Positions 42,434 through 51,785 are shown, numbered from the stretch's first letter. The stretch is DNA of 64,000 nt from an uncultured Collinsella sp. (GCA_949285915.1 CASDZW010000002.1:1-64000), one strand, 5' to 3'. Notes: a model not told the origin generated them from the sequence alone. A program made the numbers and translations.

Positions 42434-45400
42434 CTAGTCGTCGTCGCCGGAAGGGCCGATCTGCTCGAGCACCTTGAGCGCAGCGGCCACAGGACCGGCG
42501 GGGTCGTTGGCGTCGAGCCCGCGCCCCACACCGGTACCCGACCCGGCGCCCGCCTTGTAGGGCACCGAGAGCTTGCGGCTCTTGGGGAAGTTCACCGCAG
42601 ACAGGCGACTCTTGAGGTCGAAGTCAACCGTCTTGGGCACGTCGACGCCCTGGAACGTGAGGCGCCCTGCCGCCAGCGAGATGCTCTCGAGTCCCAGCCG
42701 GTCGGCGCGGATGCGCAGACGCGCGCGGTCGAAGAGATTCTTGGCGGCAAGAGGCAGCTCGCCAAACTCCTCCACGCACGCAGCTTCGGCCTCGTCCACC
42801 GCAGCCAGCGTATCTGCCGCGGCAACCTTGCGGTAGACGAGCACGCGCTTGTCGACCGCGGGCACGTACTCCTCCGCCAAGAAGAAGTCCGCCGGCAGGT
42901 TGATGGTGACACTTGCCTCCTCAACGTCGCCGCCCTCGCCGCGCGCCTCGGCCACCGCCTGGCCCAGCATCTGCGTGAAGAGGTCAAAGCCCACGCTTGA
43001 GAGGTTGCCGTGCTGCTCGGCACCCACAAGCGACCCGGCGCCGCGGATTTCGAGGTCGCGCATGGCGATGCGCATGCCGGAGCCCAGGTCCTGGAACTCG
43101 GCAAGCGCGGTCAGGCGCTCGGTGGCCTCGGGCGTGAGCGGAATCTCGCCCGGGAACATGAAGTAGGCATACGCCTGCGTGGCCGAGCGGCCCACGCGAC
43201 CCTTCAGCTGGTAGAGCTGCGCCAGGCCCAGCCGCTGCGAGTCCTCGATGATAAGGGTGTTGGTGTGCGGGTTGTCGATGCCGCTCTCGATGATGGTCGT
43301 TGCTACGAGCACGTCGATCTTGCCCGTAGCGAAGTCGATCATGACGTCCTCGACCTCGCGGGGGCTCATCTTGCCGTGCGCCACGCCCACGCGCGCCTCG
43401 GGCGCGACCTCGTGCACGCGGTCCACGGCGTCGTCGATGGTCTTCACGCGGTTGCTCACGTAATAGACCTGCCCCTTGCGCTCGAGCTCCAGGCGGATGG
43501 CAGCAGACACCACATCTGGGTCGTACTCGCCCACATGGACGATGACCGGGCGACGTCCCGTGGGCGGCGTGGTGATGAGCGACATGTCGCGCACACCGCT
43601 GATTGCCATCTGCATGGTGCGCGGGATGGGCGTTGCCGAAAGCGTGAGCACGTCAATCTGCTCGCGCAGGTTCTTGAGCTGCTCTTTGTGCTGCACGCCA
43701 AAGCGCTGCTCCTCGTCGATGATGACGAGCCCGAGTTTTGCCGGGTTGACGTCCGAGGAGAGCAAGCGATGCGTGCCCACCAGCACATCGACTTTGCCCT
43801 CGGCAAACGCGGCGAGCGCGCGCTTTTGCTGGGCCGGCGTGCGGAAGCGAGAGAGCACCTCGACCTCCACCCCAAAGGGCGCAAAACGCTCGAAGAACGT
43901 CTGGTAGTGCTGCTGCGCGAGAATCGTCGTGGGGCAGAGCACCATCACCTGGCGACCGGAATCGACGCACTTGAACGCCGCACGCAGCGCCACCTCCGTC
44001 TTGCCAAAACCCACGTCGCCGCAAAGCAGGCGGTCCATAGGCTTGGCGGACTCCATATCGGCCTTGATGTCGTGGATGGCCTCGAGCTGATCGTGCGTGG
44101 GCTCGTAAGGAAAGCTCGCCTCCATCTCAAGCTGCTCGGGCGTGTCGGGCGGGCAGGCAAAACCGGTGATGGAGCTGCGACGCGTGTAGAGATCGACGAG
44201 GTCGAACGCGAGCTTTTTGGCGCTCTTGCGCGCTTTGTTGGTCGCGCGCGACCAGTCCGCCGTGTTGAGGCGCGTGAGGCGCGGGCTGTCGCCGTCGGGG
44301 CCAACATAGCGCGTGATGCGGTCAACCTGTTCGAGCGGCACGTACAGCTTGTCGCCGCCGGCGTACTCCAGAAGGAAGTAATCACGCTCGCGCCCCGCAA
44401 CCTCCTGGCGCACAATGGACGAGAAGAGCGCGATGCCGTGCGTGGCGTGGACCACGTAGTCGCCCGGCTTGAAGGGGAAGGTCACCTCGGTGATGTCCAC
44501 ACGCCGGCGACGGGCTCGCCCGCGGCGGGCGTCGAGCCGCGCGTTCAGGTCGGCAATGGAGAAGACGGCGAGGTGCGCCTCGGGAATCACCACGCCGGAG
44601 GGCAGCGGTAAATCGATAAAGGTGACGCGGCCGCGCGTGAGCGTGGGCACCGTAGACGCACGCTCGACAGGGTCGATGCGTTTTAGGTTGAGCGGGTCGG
44701 TCACGCGGATCTGGATAGACGCATCGACCTCCCCCTCGTTCTCGGGCGCGGCCTGCAGCGACTCCTCAAAGGGAATCGATTCGTCGCCGAGCGAAAGCTC
44801 CAACGACTCGCGGGCGCCGCGGTCGGGCGCGGCGAACACCACGGCGAAGCGGTTTGAGACGCATTCGCGAATGCGCGAGATAAAGCGCGTGTCGGACCCT
44901 GCAATGGCAGGCTGCTCGATCTTGAGCTCGGCGGTGACCGCACCGCCCGCACGAATGAGCGAGACGTAGTTCAGACGCTGCTGACGGCCAAAGTCGAGCT
45001 CCTGCGGGCGCACGTACAGACCGTCGAGCCTGCTCACGCGGGCCTCCCCCGCGCGCCGCTCCCAGTCCTCATAGGCGCGAGAGCAGTCGTCAAAGAGCGA
45101 CCGCGGCTCCGAGAGGACCACGAGCGCGTCTTTGGCGAGATGCTCGAGCGGCGTTACGGTGCGCTCGTACAGAAGGGGCAGGAAGCGGTCGAGCTCGGGC
45201 GTGGCCACGCGTGCCTCGGCAAGCTCAAGCAGCGCCGCAAGCTCACTATCCTGCTGCGCCGGCTGATACAGGGCCGCCCGCAGGCGATGCAGCGCGTCAT
45301 CGGTCAGCGCGAGCTCGCGACAGGGGTAGATATCGACCGCCTCCTCGTCGCCGATGGTCTGGCCCGTAGAGGTCACCATGCGCCGGATGCGGTCTATCTC

Positions 45401-46000
45401 ATCGCCAAAGAACTCCAGACGCACAGGCGAGGTGCCCTGCGCGGGAAAGACGTCCACCGTATCGCCGTGCACGCGGAAAAGCCCCGGCGCATCTGCCGCC
45501 TCCGCGGCGGTGTAGCCCATACCTACCAGACGGCGCGGCACGTCTTCAAAGGGGACCTCATCCCCCACCGCAAAATGCGCTTCCTGCCAGTAGCGACTCG
45601 AGGGATCGGGCACGCAGCGCAACAGAGCGCGGGCCGAGGCAACCATAATGACGGCCTCACCGCGCGCCACGCGGCCAATCGCCTGGCAACGCTGCGCCAC
45701 GGCGGCATCGTCCAGGTCCGCCTTGGCGTTCCAAGGAAGATCGCGACGCTCGGGGTAGCGCACCACACGCTCCAGCCCCAGATAAGCAGCAAGGGCGCGG
45801 GCAGCGCGGTCTGCCGTCTCCTCGCCCGAGACGATGTAGACCGTCGCGCGAGGGCGCCGGGCAAACTGCGCGGCAAGCATAAGCGTGCGGCCCGACTGCG
45901 ACACCGCAAGCGTGGCATCCTTGCCCGCATCGAGCGCGGCCTCGATGGCGGCAGGGCCTTCTGCGCAGAAGAGCTGCGCGGCGATTCGATGGATAAGCAT
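42434..46000 (-). CDS. mfd: transcription-repair coupling factor
   Basis: A 1188-aa Mfd, which removes RNA polymerase stalled at DNA damage and recruits UvrA. Order: UvrB-like N-terminal module (about 10-330), RNA polymerase interaction (CarD-like) domain near 480-560 (FKPGDYVVHATHGIALF), helicase with Walker A LLCGDVGFGKTEVA, DEEQ box IIDEEQRFG, SATPIPRTM, and motif VI region GRVGRSATQAYAYF, then the TRCF C-terminal domain. ATG at 46000 is preferred because GGGAG is 5 nt upstream and MLIHRIAAQLF starts the folded part; an in-frame GTG at 46045 is possible. Confidence 0.95.
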   Translation of the reverse strand: MLIHRIAAQLFCAEGPAAIEAALDAGKDATLAVSQSGRTLMLAAQFARRPRATVYIVSGEETADRAARALAAYLGLERVVRYPERRDLPWNAKADLDDAAVAQRCQAIGRVARGEAVIMVASARALLRCVPDPSSRYWQEAHFAVGDEVPFEDVPRRLVGMGYTAAEAADAPGLFRVHGDTVDVFPAQGTSPVRLEFFGDEIDRIRRMVTSTGQTIGDEEAVDIYPCRELALTDDALHRLRAALYQPAQQDSELAALLELAEARVATPELDRFLPLLYERTVTPLEHLAKDALVVLSEPRSLFDDCSRAYEDWERRAGEARVSRLDGLYVRPQELDFGRQQRLNYVSLIRAGGAVTAELKIEQPAIAGSDTRFISRIRECVSNRFAVVFAAPDRGARESLELSLGDESIPFEESLQAAPENEGEVDASIQIRVTDPLNLKRIDPVERASTVPTLTRGRVTFIDLPLPSGVVIPEAHLAVFSIADLNARLDARRGRARRRRVDITEVTFPFKPGDYVVHATHGIALFSSIVRQEVAGRERDYFLLEYAGGDKLYVPLEQVDRITRYVGPDGDSPRLTRLNTADWSRATNKARKSAKKLAFDLVDLYTRRSSITGFACPPDTPEQLEMEASFPYEPTHDQLEAIHDIKADMESAKPMDRLLCGDVGFGKTEVALRAAFKCVDSGRQVMVLCPTTILAQQHYQTFFERFAPFGVEVEVLSRFRTPAQQKRALAAFAEGKVDVLVGTHRLLSSDVNPAKLGLVIIDEEQRFGVQHKEQLKNLREQIDVLTLSATPIPRTMQMAISGVRDMSLITTPPTGRRPVIVHVGEYDPDVVSAAIRLELERKGQVYYVSNRVKTIDDAVDRVHEVAPEARVGVAHGKMSPREVEDVMIDFATGKIDVLVATTIIESGIDNPHTNTLIIEDSQRLGLAQLYQLKGRVGRSATQAYAYFMFPGEIPLTPEATERLTALAEFQDLGSGMRIAMRDLEIRGAGSLVGAEQHGNLSSVGFDLFTQMLGQAVAEARGEGGDVEEASVTINLPADFFLAEEYVPAVDKRVLVYRKVAAADTLAAVDEAEAACVEEFGELPLAAKNLFDRARLRIRADRLGLESISLAAGRLTFQGVDVPKTVDFDLKSRLSAVNFPKSRKLSVPYKAGAGSGTGVGRGLDANDPAGPVAAALKVLEQIGPSGDDD

Positions 46001-46138
46001 ACGGTCTCCCGTCTGACCGGGCGCGGGCACCATTTCTTGCGCCACGCACGCCGAAAACCCGCCCAGGCAAGCTGGTGCGGGTCAGTCGTTATGTTTTGCC
46101 CTATCTTAGCGCACAGCAGCGACGCGAATGCCTCGTCC

Positions 46139-46565
46139 ATGCAGACTCTAGTCATCCCTACCAAGCGGCAATATTTTGCACTACCTGCAGACTCTTCATA
46201 TCAGTCAACGGCAGACATCGTAGCGGATGCACGGACCATTATCGAAAGCGCCCACGACACCGCACGGCGTAACCTTTACCTGTTTTTGTCGTTCCACAAC
46301 ATGTTTCCTGAGATTGTGCACACGCTGTGTGCACAATCTGGAAGCGCTTTGTCATGGTCGCATTATCGCGAGCTTTTGCGCGTTATCAACGACGATGCAC
46401 GTGCGTGGTATGCACGCGAGGCATCCGAACAGGGATGGAGCGTCCGCACGCTCGCACGGAGTGTACGTCCGCATGTTTGACGACAAGGTACGACGCGCCG
46501 ATGATAATCCCACCATAGGCATCGTCCTCACCTCGGAAACAAGCGAAGAAGGGGGCAATCGCTAA
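46139..46565 (+). pseudogene. decayed yhcG/DUF1016 (PDDEXK nuclease family) gene
   Basis: The first part (46139-46480) reads MQTLVIPTKRQ and then RRNLYLFLSFHNMFPEIVHTL and LSWSHYRELLRV, followed by ARAWYAREASEQGWSVRTL, the DUF1016 N-terminal domain. From about 46463 another frame reads YVRMFDDKVRRADDNPTIGIVL, which is the end of the PDDEXK C-terminal domain. About 150 or more residues of the nuclease core are missing and the frames differ, so an internal deletion has removed the centre. Intact YhcG (about 350 aa) is linked to restriction and defence loci. The remnant stop overlaps the convergent HAD gene. Confidence 0.8.
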
Positions 46566-47347
46566 ATAAGGCCGAGCTCCTCGCAGGCGACAAGGATGCC
46601 GTCTTCGTCGATGTCGGGCGCGACGTAGCTTGCCGCCGCCTTGACGGCGTCTGAAGCGTTGCCCATGGCGATACTCGTGCCCACGCAACCGAACATGGGG
46701 ATATCGTTGCCGCCGTCACCAAAGGCCGCACACTCCCCGGGCTCGATGTTGAGCATCTCAAGCGTCGCGGCAATCCCCGCGGGCTTGCCGCCGCCCGCGG
46801 GGATGACGTCGCAAAACGCATCGCTCCAGCGAACATGCTCGACCTGTGAACAGACATCGGCAAAGACGCTCTCGCAGCCCGGCTCCACATAGACGCACAT
46901 CTGGTAAACCGGCTCATCAAAGGCATGCTCAAGGGGCAGAACCTGTGTCGGGGAATCCGTATGCTCCTCTGCCTTGCGCACGCGCTCGCTGCGGCGATTC
47001 ACAAACAGGCGGTTAAGCTGCATGACCTCGACCTCGTAGAGACCGGCATCTGCCTGCGAGGCAATGATTCGCACGTCCTCCCAAGGCAGCGAGACATCAC
47101 GGTAGACGGTTCCGTCGCTCAGATAGCAGTACTGGCCGTTGAAAGCGAGCACACCGTCAAAGGGAACCTCCTCGCAGAGCTCGTTGATAACATCCGGCAA
47201 AGCGTTCGACGATCTGCCCGTAGCGATAAAAAGCTTGACACCCGCATTGTGAAGACGGTGCAGCGCGCGGCGCGCCGATGCGGGAACGGTATGGGTCTTA
47301 AAGCTCACCAGCGTGCCGTCTATGTCGAAGAACGCCGCCTTGATCAT
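46562..47347 (-). CDS. Cof-type HAD superfamily hydrolase
   Basis: A 261-aa phosphatase of the Cof (IIB) subfamily. Motif I is FFDIDGTLVSF, with nucleophile and acid Asp; motif II is LFIATGRS; motif III Lys lies in GGGKPAGI; motif IV is AAFGDGGNDIPMFG. The cap domain lies between II and III. Such enzymes hydrolyse sugar phosphates, flavin or pyridoxal phosphate; the substrate cannot be told. AAGGAGG precedes the ATG at 47347. A 13-bp perfect hairpin (47382-47415) and the GntR operators lie upstream, so it may share control with the divergent gntR. Confidence 0.88.
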   Translation of the reverse strand: MIKAAFFDIDGTLVSFKTHTVPASARRALHRLHNAGVKLFIATGRSSNALPDVINELCEEVPFDGVLAFNGQYCYLSDGTVYRDVSLPWEDVRIIASQADAGLYEVEVMQLNRLFVNRRSERVRKAEEHTDSPTQVLPLEHAFDEPVYQMCVYVEPGCESVFADVCSQVEHVRWSDAFCDVIPAGGGKPAGIAATLEMLNIEPGECAAFGDGGNDIPMFGCVGTSIAMGNASDAVKAAASYVAPDIDEDGILVACEELGLI

Positions 47348-47381
47348 AAGTCCTCCTTGATGCCGTCGGCATGCGCAATGG

Positions 47382-47415
47382 GGTCCTGCCGGGATCCACA
47401 CTTCCCGGCAGGACC
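47382..47415. promoter_or_regulatory. 13-bp perfect hairpin upstream of HAD gene
   Basis: GGTCCTGCCGGGA (47382-47394) pairs with TCCCGGCAGGACC (47403-47415) around an 8-nt loop. It lies 35 bp upstream of the HAD start and has no T-run, so attenuation or mRNA stabilisation is more likely than simple termination. Confidence 0.5.
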
Positions 47416-47508
47416 GGTTGGGGGCAATTGGGCACGACGCCATACGTAACCCAAAAGCCGGTTTGAGAATAATATACGCAGGGAGTTGAGGGAATTTGAG
47501 TTGAGGTG

Positions 47509-47561
47509 ATTTATGCGTATAAATTTCTCAAGAGCATTGTAGTATATTTATTCGTATAAAT
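47509..47561. promoter_or_regulatory. two 16-bp palindromic operators, probable GntR sites
   Basis: ATTTATGCGTATAAAT (47509-47524) and ATTTATTCGTATAAAT (47546-47561) are near-perfect palindromes differing at one base, with centres 37 bp apart. They end 24 bp before the GTG of a HutC-type GntR gene, so autorepression is likely, and the divergent HAD gene could be a second target. Confidence 0.7.
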
Positions 47562-47584
47562 CAACAGATTGCGAGTTCCACACC

Positions 47585-48313
47585 GTGAAGAGCATCTACC
47601 ACTCCATAGCCGCTACGCTCCGCGATGAGATTCGTGCCGGAGCGCACCCGTTTCAAACGCTGCTGCCTACCGAGGCCGAACTTTGCAAACGCTTTGGCTG
47701 TTCGCACGCCCCCGTGCGTCGCGCGCTTGCGGAACTCGCACAAGAGGGCTACGTGCAGGCGCGCCAAGGTCGCGGGGTTACCGTCATCTGGCAGCCGGAG
47801 CCAACAGGCACGCAAGGCTATGCCACCGGCGGAATCGACACCTTCCCCGAGATTTGCGCGGCACGCGGCCTCACCCCCAAAACGCGCTTGCTTACCTTTG
47901 AGCGCATAACGGCAAACGACGCTCTGTCCGAGGTGACGGGCTTTGCGCCGGGTATACCGCTCGTCCATCTCTTGCGCCTACGCATAGCGAGCGGGGACCC
48001 CGTGGCTGTAGAGGAGACCTATACCTCCGAACTTGAGGTTCCCGGCATCACGCCCGAGATTGCCATCACCGGCACCTACGCCCATATCGAAAACACCCTC
48101 GGTATAGAGATCCTCACCAGCAAGCGCACCATCACTATGCGCAAAGCGGGCGCGGCGGACGGCGAGCTCCTCTCCTTGGACCCCAATACCTACCTGGCTT
48201 TTGTGGAGTCCCATACCTTTGCCTCAACCGGCAACCAGTTTGAGGTCATCTACTCGCGCCAGCATCCCGAGTTCTTCTCTGCGCGCATCCTCGCCACGCG
48301 ACCCACGCGCTAG
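47585..48313 (+). CDS. GntR family (HutC subfamily) transcriptional regulator
   Basis: A 242-aa regulator. The winged helix-turn-helix is at about 5-70 (YHSIAATLRDEIRAGAHPFQTLLPTEAELCKRFGCSHAPVRRALAELAQEGYVQARQGRGVTV). A UTRA effector domain follows (RLLTFERITANDALSEVTGFAPGIPLVHLLRLR, then VAVEETYTSE). The pattern is close to TreR-type sugar-phosphate sensors, but the ligand is unknown. The start is GTG at 47585. Two palindromic operators lie just upstream. Its gene ends near a symmetric hairpin (48341-48366). Confidence 0.9.
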   Translation: MKSIYHSIAATLRDEIRAGAHPFQTLLPTEAELCKRFGCSHAPVRRALAELAQEGYVQARQGRGVTVIWQPEPTGTQGYATGGIDTFPEICAARGLTPKTRLLTFERITANDALSEVTGFAPGIPLVHLLRLRIASGDPVAVEETYTSELEVPGITPEIAITGTYAHIENTLGIEILTSKRTITMRKAGAADGELLSLDPNTYLAFVESHTFASTGNQFEVIYSRQHPEFFSARILATRPTR

Positions 48314-48340
48314 CTAGCGGAGCGCCTCGCCAAACGCCGC

Positions 48341-48366
48341 GGGGCGCCGACTCGCATCGGCGCCCC
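48341..48366. terminator. 10-bp hairpin between convergent gntR and lipoprotein genes
   Basis: GGGGCGCCGA pairs with TCGGCGCCCC around CTCGCA. It lies between two stop codons that face each other and probably works in both directions; T-runs are absent. Confidence 0.65.
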
Positions 48367-48403
48367 ACAATTGAGCATATCTTGTACTAAAACAACCGCG
48401 CGC

Positions 48404-48958
48404 TTAGCTCATGAGAGCGTTCGTGAGCTCACTCGCAGCGCTCTCGTCGGCGCTCCACACACCCTCGTCGTCCTGCGAGTAGGTAAAGTTGCAGTCGACT
48501 TCCTGGGGCTCGACGCTCTGAGCAACCTCCAACAGAATCTGGCCGGCCTGCTGGAAGAGCTCATCCTCGCCCGAAATCGTCGTGAGGTCGATGCCGGAGA
48601 GATACTCGGTGAACTGCAGCTGGAACTCGTTCACGATATCACCCATCGACTTTGCCGTAACGGTTACGTTGGCATTCGCCGTCTTGTCCTCAACCGTGAT
48701 CTCGTTGATGGTGTAAGCAAAACCATCCAGGTAGGTGTTCATAAACTCCCCGGGGTCGATGCCAAGCGAGTCAAAATTCTCGCCCGCCGAGCTCTCAATA
48801 GTCTCAAGCATCTCCTCGTTATCAGCCTTGACCTCGGCGAACTGCGCCTCGAGGTCCTCGCGGATGAGTTGCTCGGCAGAAGGGCCGCCGCATCCGGTAA
48901 GCACCAGAAGACACGCGGCAAACAACGCCATAATCGGTACGATGAACTTCTTCTTCAT
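48404..48958 (-). CDS. small lipoprotein of unknown function
   Basis: A 184-aa lipoprotein: signal MKKKFIVPIMALFAACLLVLTGC, lipobox LTGC with the Cys at residue 23. The mature part is acidic, with IDPGEFMNTYLDGFAYTINEITVEDKTANANVTVTAK, resembling DUF4854/DUF5105-type cell-surface lipoproteins of Gram-positive gut bacteria. The role is unknown. GGGGAGG precedes ATG at 48958. It is 48 bp downstream of pyrE on the same strand. Confidence 0.8.
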   Translation of the reverse strand: MKKKFIVPIMALFAACLLVLTGCGGPSAEQLIREDLEAQFAEVKADNEEMLETIESSAGENFDSLGIDPGEFMNTYLDGFAYTINEITVEDKTANANVTVTAKSMGDIVNEFQLQFTEYLSGIDLTTISGEDELFQQAGQILLEVAQSVEPQEVDCNFTYSQDDEGVWSADESAASELTNALMS

Positions 48959-49006
48959 GGGCCCTCCCCCATTCAAACCTACGCCCTGCTCGAGGGCGCT
49001 ACCTGC

Positions 49007-49690
49007 CTATTCCTTGGCGCCGTACTGCTCGTAGTAGGCGTCGAGCGCGTCTTTGATCGCGTCGTCAATCACCACACGGCCACCGACCTCGTGGTTGTGG
49101 AGCACCTCGGTGACCTCGGCCATCGACACAATCGACGCCACGGGGAAACCGTACTTTGCCTCAATCTCCTTCTGGGCCGTGGTGACGCCGCCCTTGCCGA
49201 CCTCCATGCGGTTGAGGCTAACGATGAGCCCCTTCACCTCGACGTCTGCCGCAGCCATGAGCTTGGGATAGGTCTCGTCGATGGACTTGCCCGAAGTCGT
49301 GACGTCCTCGACCATGACAACGCGGTCGCCGTCCTTGAGCTCGTAGCCAAGCATGCCACCCTTGTCGGCGCCGTGGTCCTTGACCTCCTTGCGGTCGGAG
49401 CAGTAACGGACCTCCTTGCCGTAGAGGTCGTGAAGCGCGATCGCCGTGACCACCGCGAGCGGAATGCCCTTGTAGGCGGGGCCAAACACCACGTCAAAAT
49501 CGAGGCCAAAGTTATCGTGAATGGCGCGCGCGTAGTACTCGCCCAGGCGCTTGAGCTGCTCGCCCGTCACGTACGCCCCCGCGTTCATGAAAAACGGCGA
49601 CTTGCGGCCGCTCTTGAGCGTGAACTCGCCAAACTTGAGCACGTCGGACTCGACCATGAACTCGATAAACTCCTGCTTATAAGCCTCCAT
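49007..49690 (-). CDS. pyrE: orotate phosphoribosyltransferase
   Basis: A 227-aa PyrE that joins orotate to PRPP to make OMP in pyrimidine synthesis. It has FTLKSGRKSPFFMNAG, VVFGPAYKGIPLAVVTAIAL, and VVMVEDVTTSGKSIDET, the PRPP-binding loop. No other pyr genes are nearby. The leader between the nucleoside hydrolase stop and pyrE contains a small GAGTCT/AGACTC stem (49720-49740), possibly a terminator for the upstream gene. The ATG starts MEAYKQEFIEFMVES. Confidence 0.95.
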   Translation of the reverse strand: MEAYKQEFIEFMVESDVLKFGEFTLKSGRKSPFFMNAGAYVTGEQLKRLGEYYARAIHDNFGLDFDVVFGPAYKGIPLAVVTAIALHDLYGKEVRYCSDRKEVKDHGADKGGMLGYELKDGDRVVMVEDVTTSGKSIDETYPKLMAAADVEVKGLIVSLNRMEVGKGGVTTAQKEIEAKYGFPVASIVSMAEVTEVLHNHEVGGRVVIDDAIKDALDAYYEQYGAKE

Positions 49691-49797
49691 GGATGGGCTC
49701 CTTTCATGTATATCCAGATGAGTCTAAGGGTACCAGACTCACCCCTGCGCACGGCCGAGATGCGCGCTTGCATACGCTAACGAGGCTGCACGCCCGC

Positions 49798-50757
49798 TCA
49801 CCCGAGCGCTTGGCGCACGCGTTCGCAGAAGCGCTCGACAAAGCGGGGCGCATCCACGGTCACAGCGACTTTGGCGGACTTCTGCGAATCATGCAGGCGC
49901 AGAGGGTCGCCGATGGTGCGCCCGCGGAACGGCCCGTCCAGATCGACCTTGAGATTGATGTCGAGCGTGCCCGCAAGTGTGGGGTCAAGTGCGATCGCCA
50001 CCGCAAGCGGGTCGTGCAGGGCACAACCGCCGAGGTAACCCTGATGCTCCAGATAGAAGTTGAAGTAGTAGCCCACGATATCGGCAAAGGCCACGCCCGC
50101 CGAGGTGCCAAGCGCCCGCCAGCAATCAAGCTCGTCAAAAGGCAGAATCGTCTGATGCGTAACATCGAGCCCCACCATGGTCACCGGCACGCCCGAGCGC
50201 AAAACGGCGTCAGCCGCCTCCGGGTCGTTGGCGATGTTTGCCTCGGCGCCCGGCGTGACGTTGCCGGGGATGGTGAGGGCACCACCCATGAAGACGATGC
50301 CGCCAATGGTGCGTAGCACCTCCGCATCGCGGCGGGCGGCGAGCACTAGGTTTGTCAGAGGACCGGTGGGGACGTAGATGAGGTCGCTTCCCCAGGTGCG
50401 CGCGGCATCCAGCAGGAAGTCGACCGCAGCGCCGCCCTCGGCATCGGACTTGCCCACGGCCTCGCGCGTGGGCTCAGGCAGCGCAACCCCGCCAAGGCCG
50501 TTGGTACCGTGCACGTCTACCATCGTGGTATAGGGCGCCGTAGCCGCAAGCGCCCGGTCCGCACCGGCAACGACCGGCACCTCGGGATGGCCGAGGAGCT
50601 CCAGCATGGCAAGGCAGTTCTCAACCGACTGGGCGCAGGGCACGTTGCCAAACACCGTTGTGATGCCAATGAGCTCTACCTCGGGACTTGCGAGCGCATA
50701 GGCGAGCGCCATGGCATCGTCCACGCCCATATCAAGATCGAGTATCAGCTTTTTCAT
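49798..50757 (-). CDS. nucleoside hydrolase (IUNH family)
   Basis: A 319-aa ribonucleoside hydrolase. The calcium site is ILDLDMGVDDAMALAYAL, where Asp-Leu-Asp-Met replaces the usual DTDPG but keeps the acidic residues. GNVPCAQSVENCLAMLE, VHGTNGLGG, and the C-terminal CALHDPLAVAIALDP, with the Asp ligand, also match the family. It splits nucleosides into base and ribose. Ribokinase lies 83 bp upstream on the strand, so the ribose is probably phosphorylated at once. AGAGGAA precedes ATG at 50757. Confidence 0.9.
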   Translation of the reverse strand: MKKLILDLDMGVDDAMALAYALASPEVELIGITTVFGNVPCAQSVENCLAMLELLGHPEVPVVAGADRALAATAPYTTMVDVHGTNGLGGVALPEPTREAVGKSDAEGGAAVDFLLDAARTWGSDLIYVPTGPLTNLVLAARRDAEVLRTIGGIVFMGGALTIPGNVTPGAEANIANDPEAADAVLRSGVPVTMVGLDVTHQTILPFDELDCWRALGTSAGVAFADIVGYYFNFYLEHQGYLGGCALHDPLAVAIALDPTLAGTLDINLKVDLDGPFRGRTIGDPLRLHDSQKSAKVAVTVDAPRFVERFCERVRQALG

Positions 50758-50840
50758 CTCAGTTCCTCTCCCCCAGCAGCCGCACCGCCAATCCAGCGGC
50801 AGCAGCGTGCCTGTTGCAACATAGACTCCGGCATTGGCGG

Positions 50841-51785
50841 CTACCAGCCCATCATCCAAGCGACAACCTTGTCCCACGTAGGGATGGAAGGCTGCGCGCC
50901 CAAGCGCGTGACCGCGAGCCCCGAGGCAAACGACGCCTGTATCATGCACTCAAAGATAAGCTCGCCCGCGGCACGCGCTGCAGCGAACACGCCAATATAG
51001 GTGTCCCCCGCGCCCGTGGTGTCCACGGCCTCGCAGCGCTGGGCCGGCACATGCATGAAGTCATCGTCAATAAGCGCGACCGACCCGGCGGAGCCAAGCG
51101 TGATGACGCCCATGCCGCCGTCGGTGAGCTCCTCGATCTTTTTGAGAGCCGCGGTGCAGGACGCTTCGTCCACCGGCATGGCCCCCGTGATGGCGGCGCA
51201 CTCGGTCTCGTTCAGGCACACAAGATCGACCTCGTGCCACGCCTCTTTAGGCAGGTTGCAGGCAGGAGCCGGGTTAAAGATAGTGAAAAGCCCGTGCCGG
51301 TGTGCGCGCACAAGCGCCGCTGCCGTAGCGCCCAGGTCGCACTCGCCTTGGGCAATGAAGACGCTGCCCATAGGCGCCGCGCCAGATGCCACCAGCTCAT
51401 CGATCACGCTCTCGACATCCTCGGGTGTGCGCACCGCGTTCGCGCCGGCTGAAAGCACGATGCGGTTGTCCCCGCCACTGCGTAAGATCGTGGCGGTGCC
51501 CGTGGGGACATCGGTAAGATGAGCCACGTTTGCGCAATCAACCCCGGCGTCCTCAAGCCCCGCCGTGAGCTCGCGGCCAAAGCCGTCATCACCCACGGCC
51601 GCAATCATGTAGGTTGTGGCCCCGCGGCGCGCTGCAGCGACCGCCTGGTTTGCGCCCTTGCCGCCCGCCGCCGCAAAGAAGTCGCTCCCCGCAATGGTCT
51701 CGCCCGCCTCGGGTATGCGCTCGCACGCCACCGAGAGGTCCATGTTCATGCTGCCGAACACCACAACGCTATGCTGTCCGTCCAT
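50841..51785 (-). CDS. rbsK: ribokinase
   Basis: A 314-aa PfkB-family kinase. It has VVVFGSMNMDLSVACERIPEAGETI, the AAAGGKGANQAVAAARRG signature, and VDTTGAGDTYIGVFAAA, the catalytic Asp and anion hole. It phosphorylates ribose, or a related sugar, with ATP. It is paired with nucleoside hydrolase and diverges from a TetR gene, forming a nucleoside salvage unit. ATG at 51785 is chosen because AAGGGGG is 6 nt upstream and MDGQHSVVVFGSMN fits the family. Confidence 0.92.
   Translation of the reverse strand: MDGQHSVVVFGSMNMDLSVACERIPEAGETIAGSDFFAAAGGKGANQAVAAARRGATTYMIAAVGDDGFGRELTAGLEDAGVDCANVAHLTDVPTGTATILRSGGDNRIVLSAGANAVRTPEDVESVIDELVASGAAPMGSVFIAQGECDLGATAAALVRAHRHGLFTIFNPAPACNLPKEAWHEVDLVCLNETECAAITGAMPVDEASCTAALKKIEELTDGGMGVITLGSAGSVALIDDDFMHVPAQRCEAVDTTGAGDTYIGVFAAARAAGELIFECMIQASFASGLAVTRLGAQPSIPTWDKVVAWMMGW

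Noticed and set aside
46066-46138. Possible upstream extension of the yhcG remnant
   Set aside because: No DUF1016 sequence is seen before 46139, and the region is the mfd promoter area.
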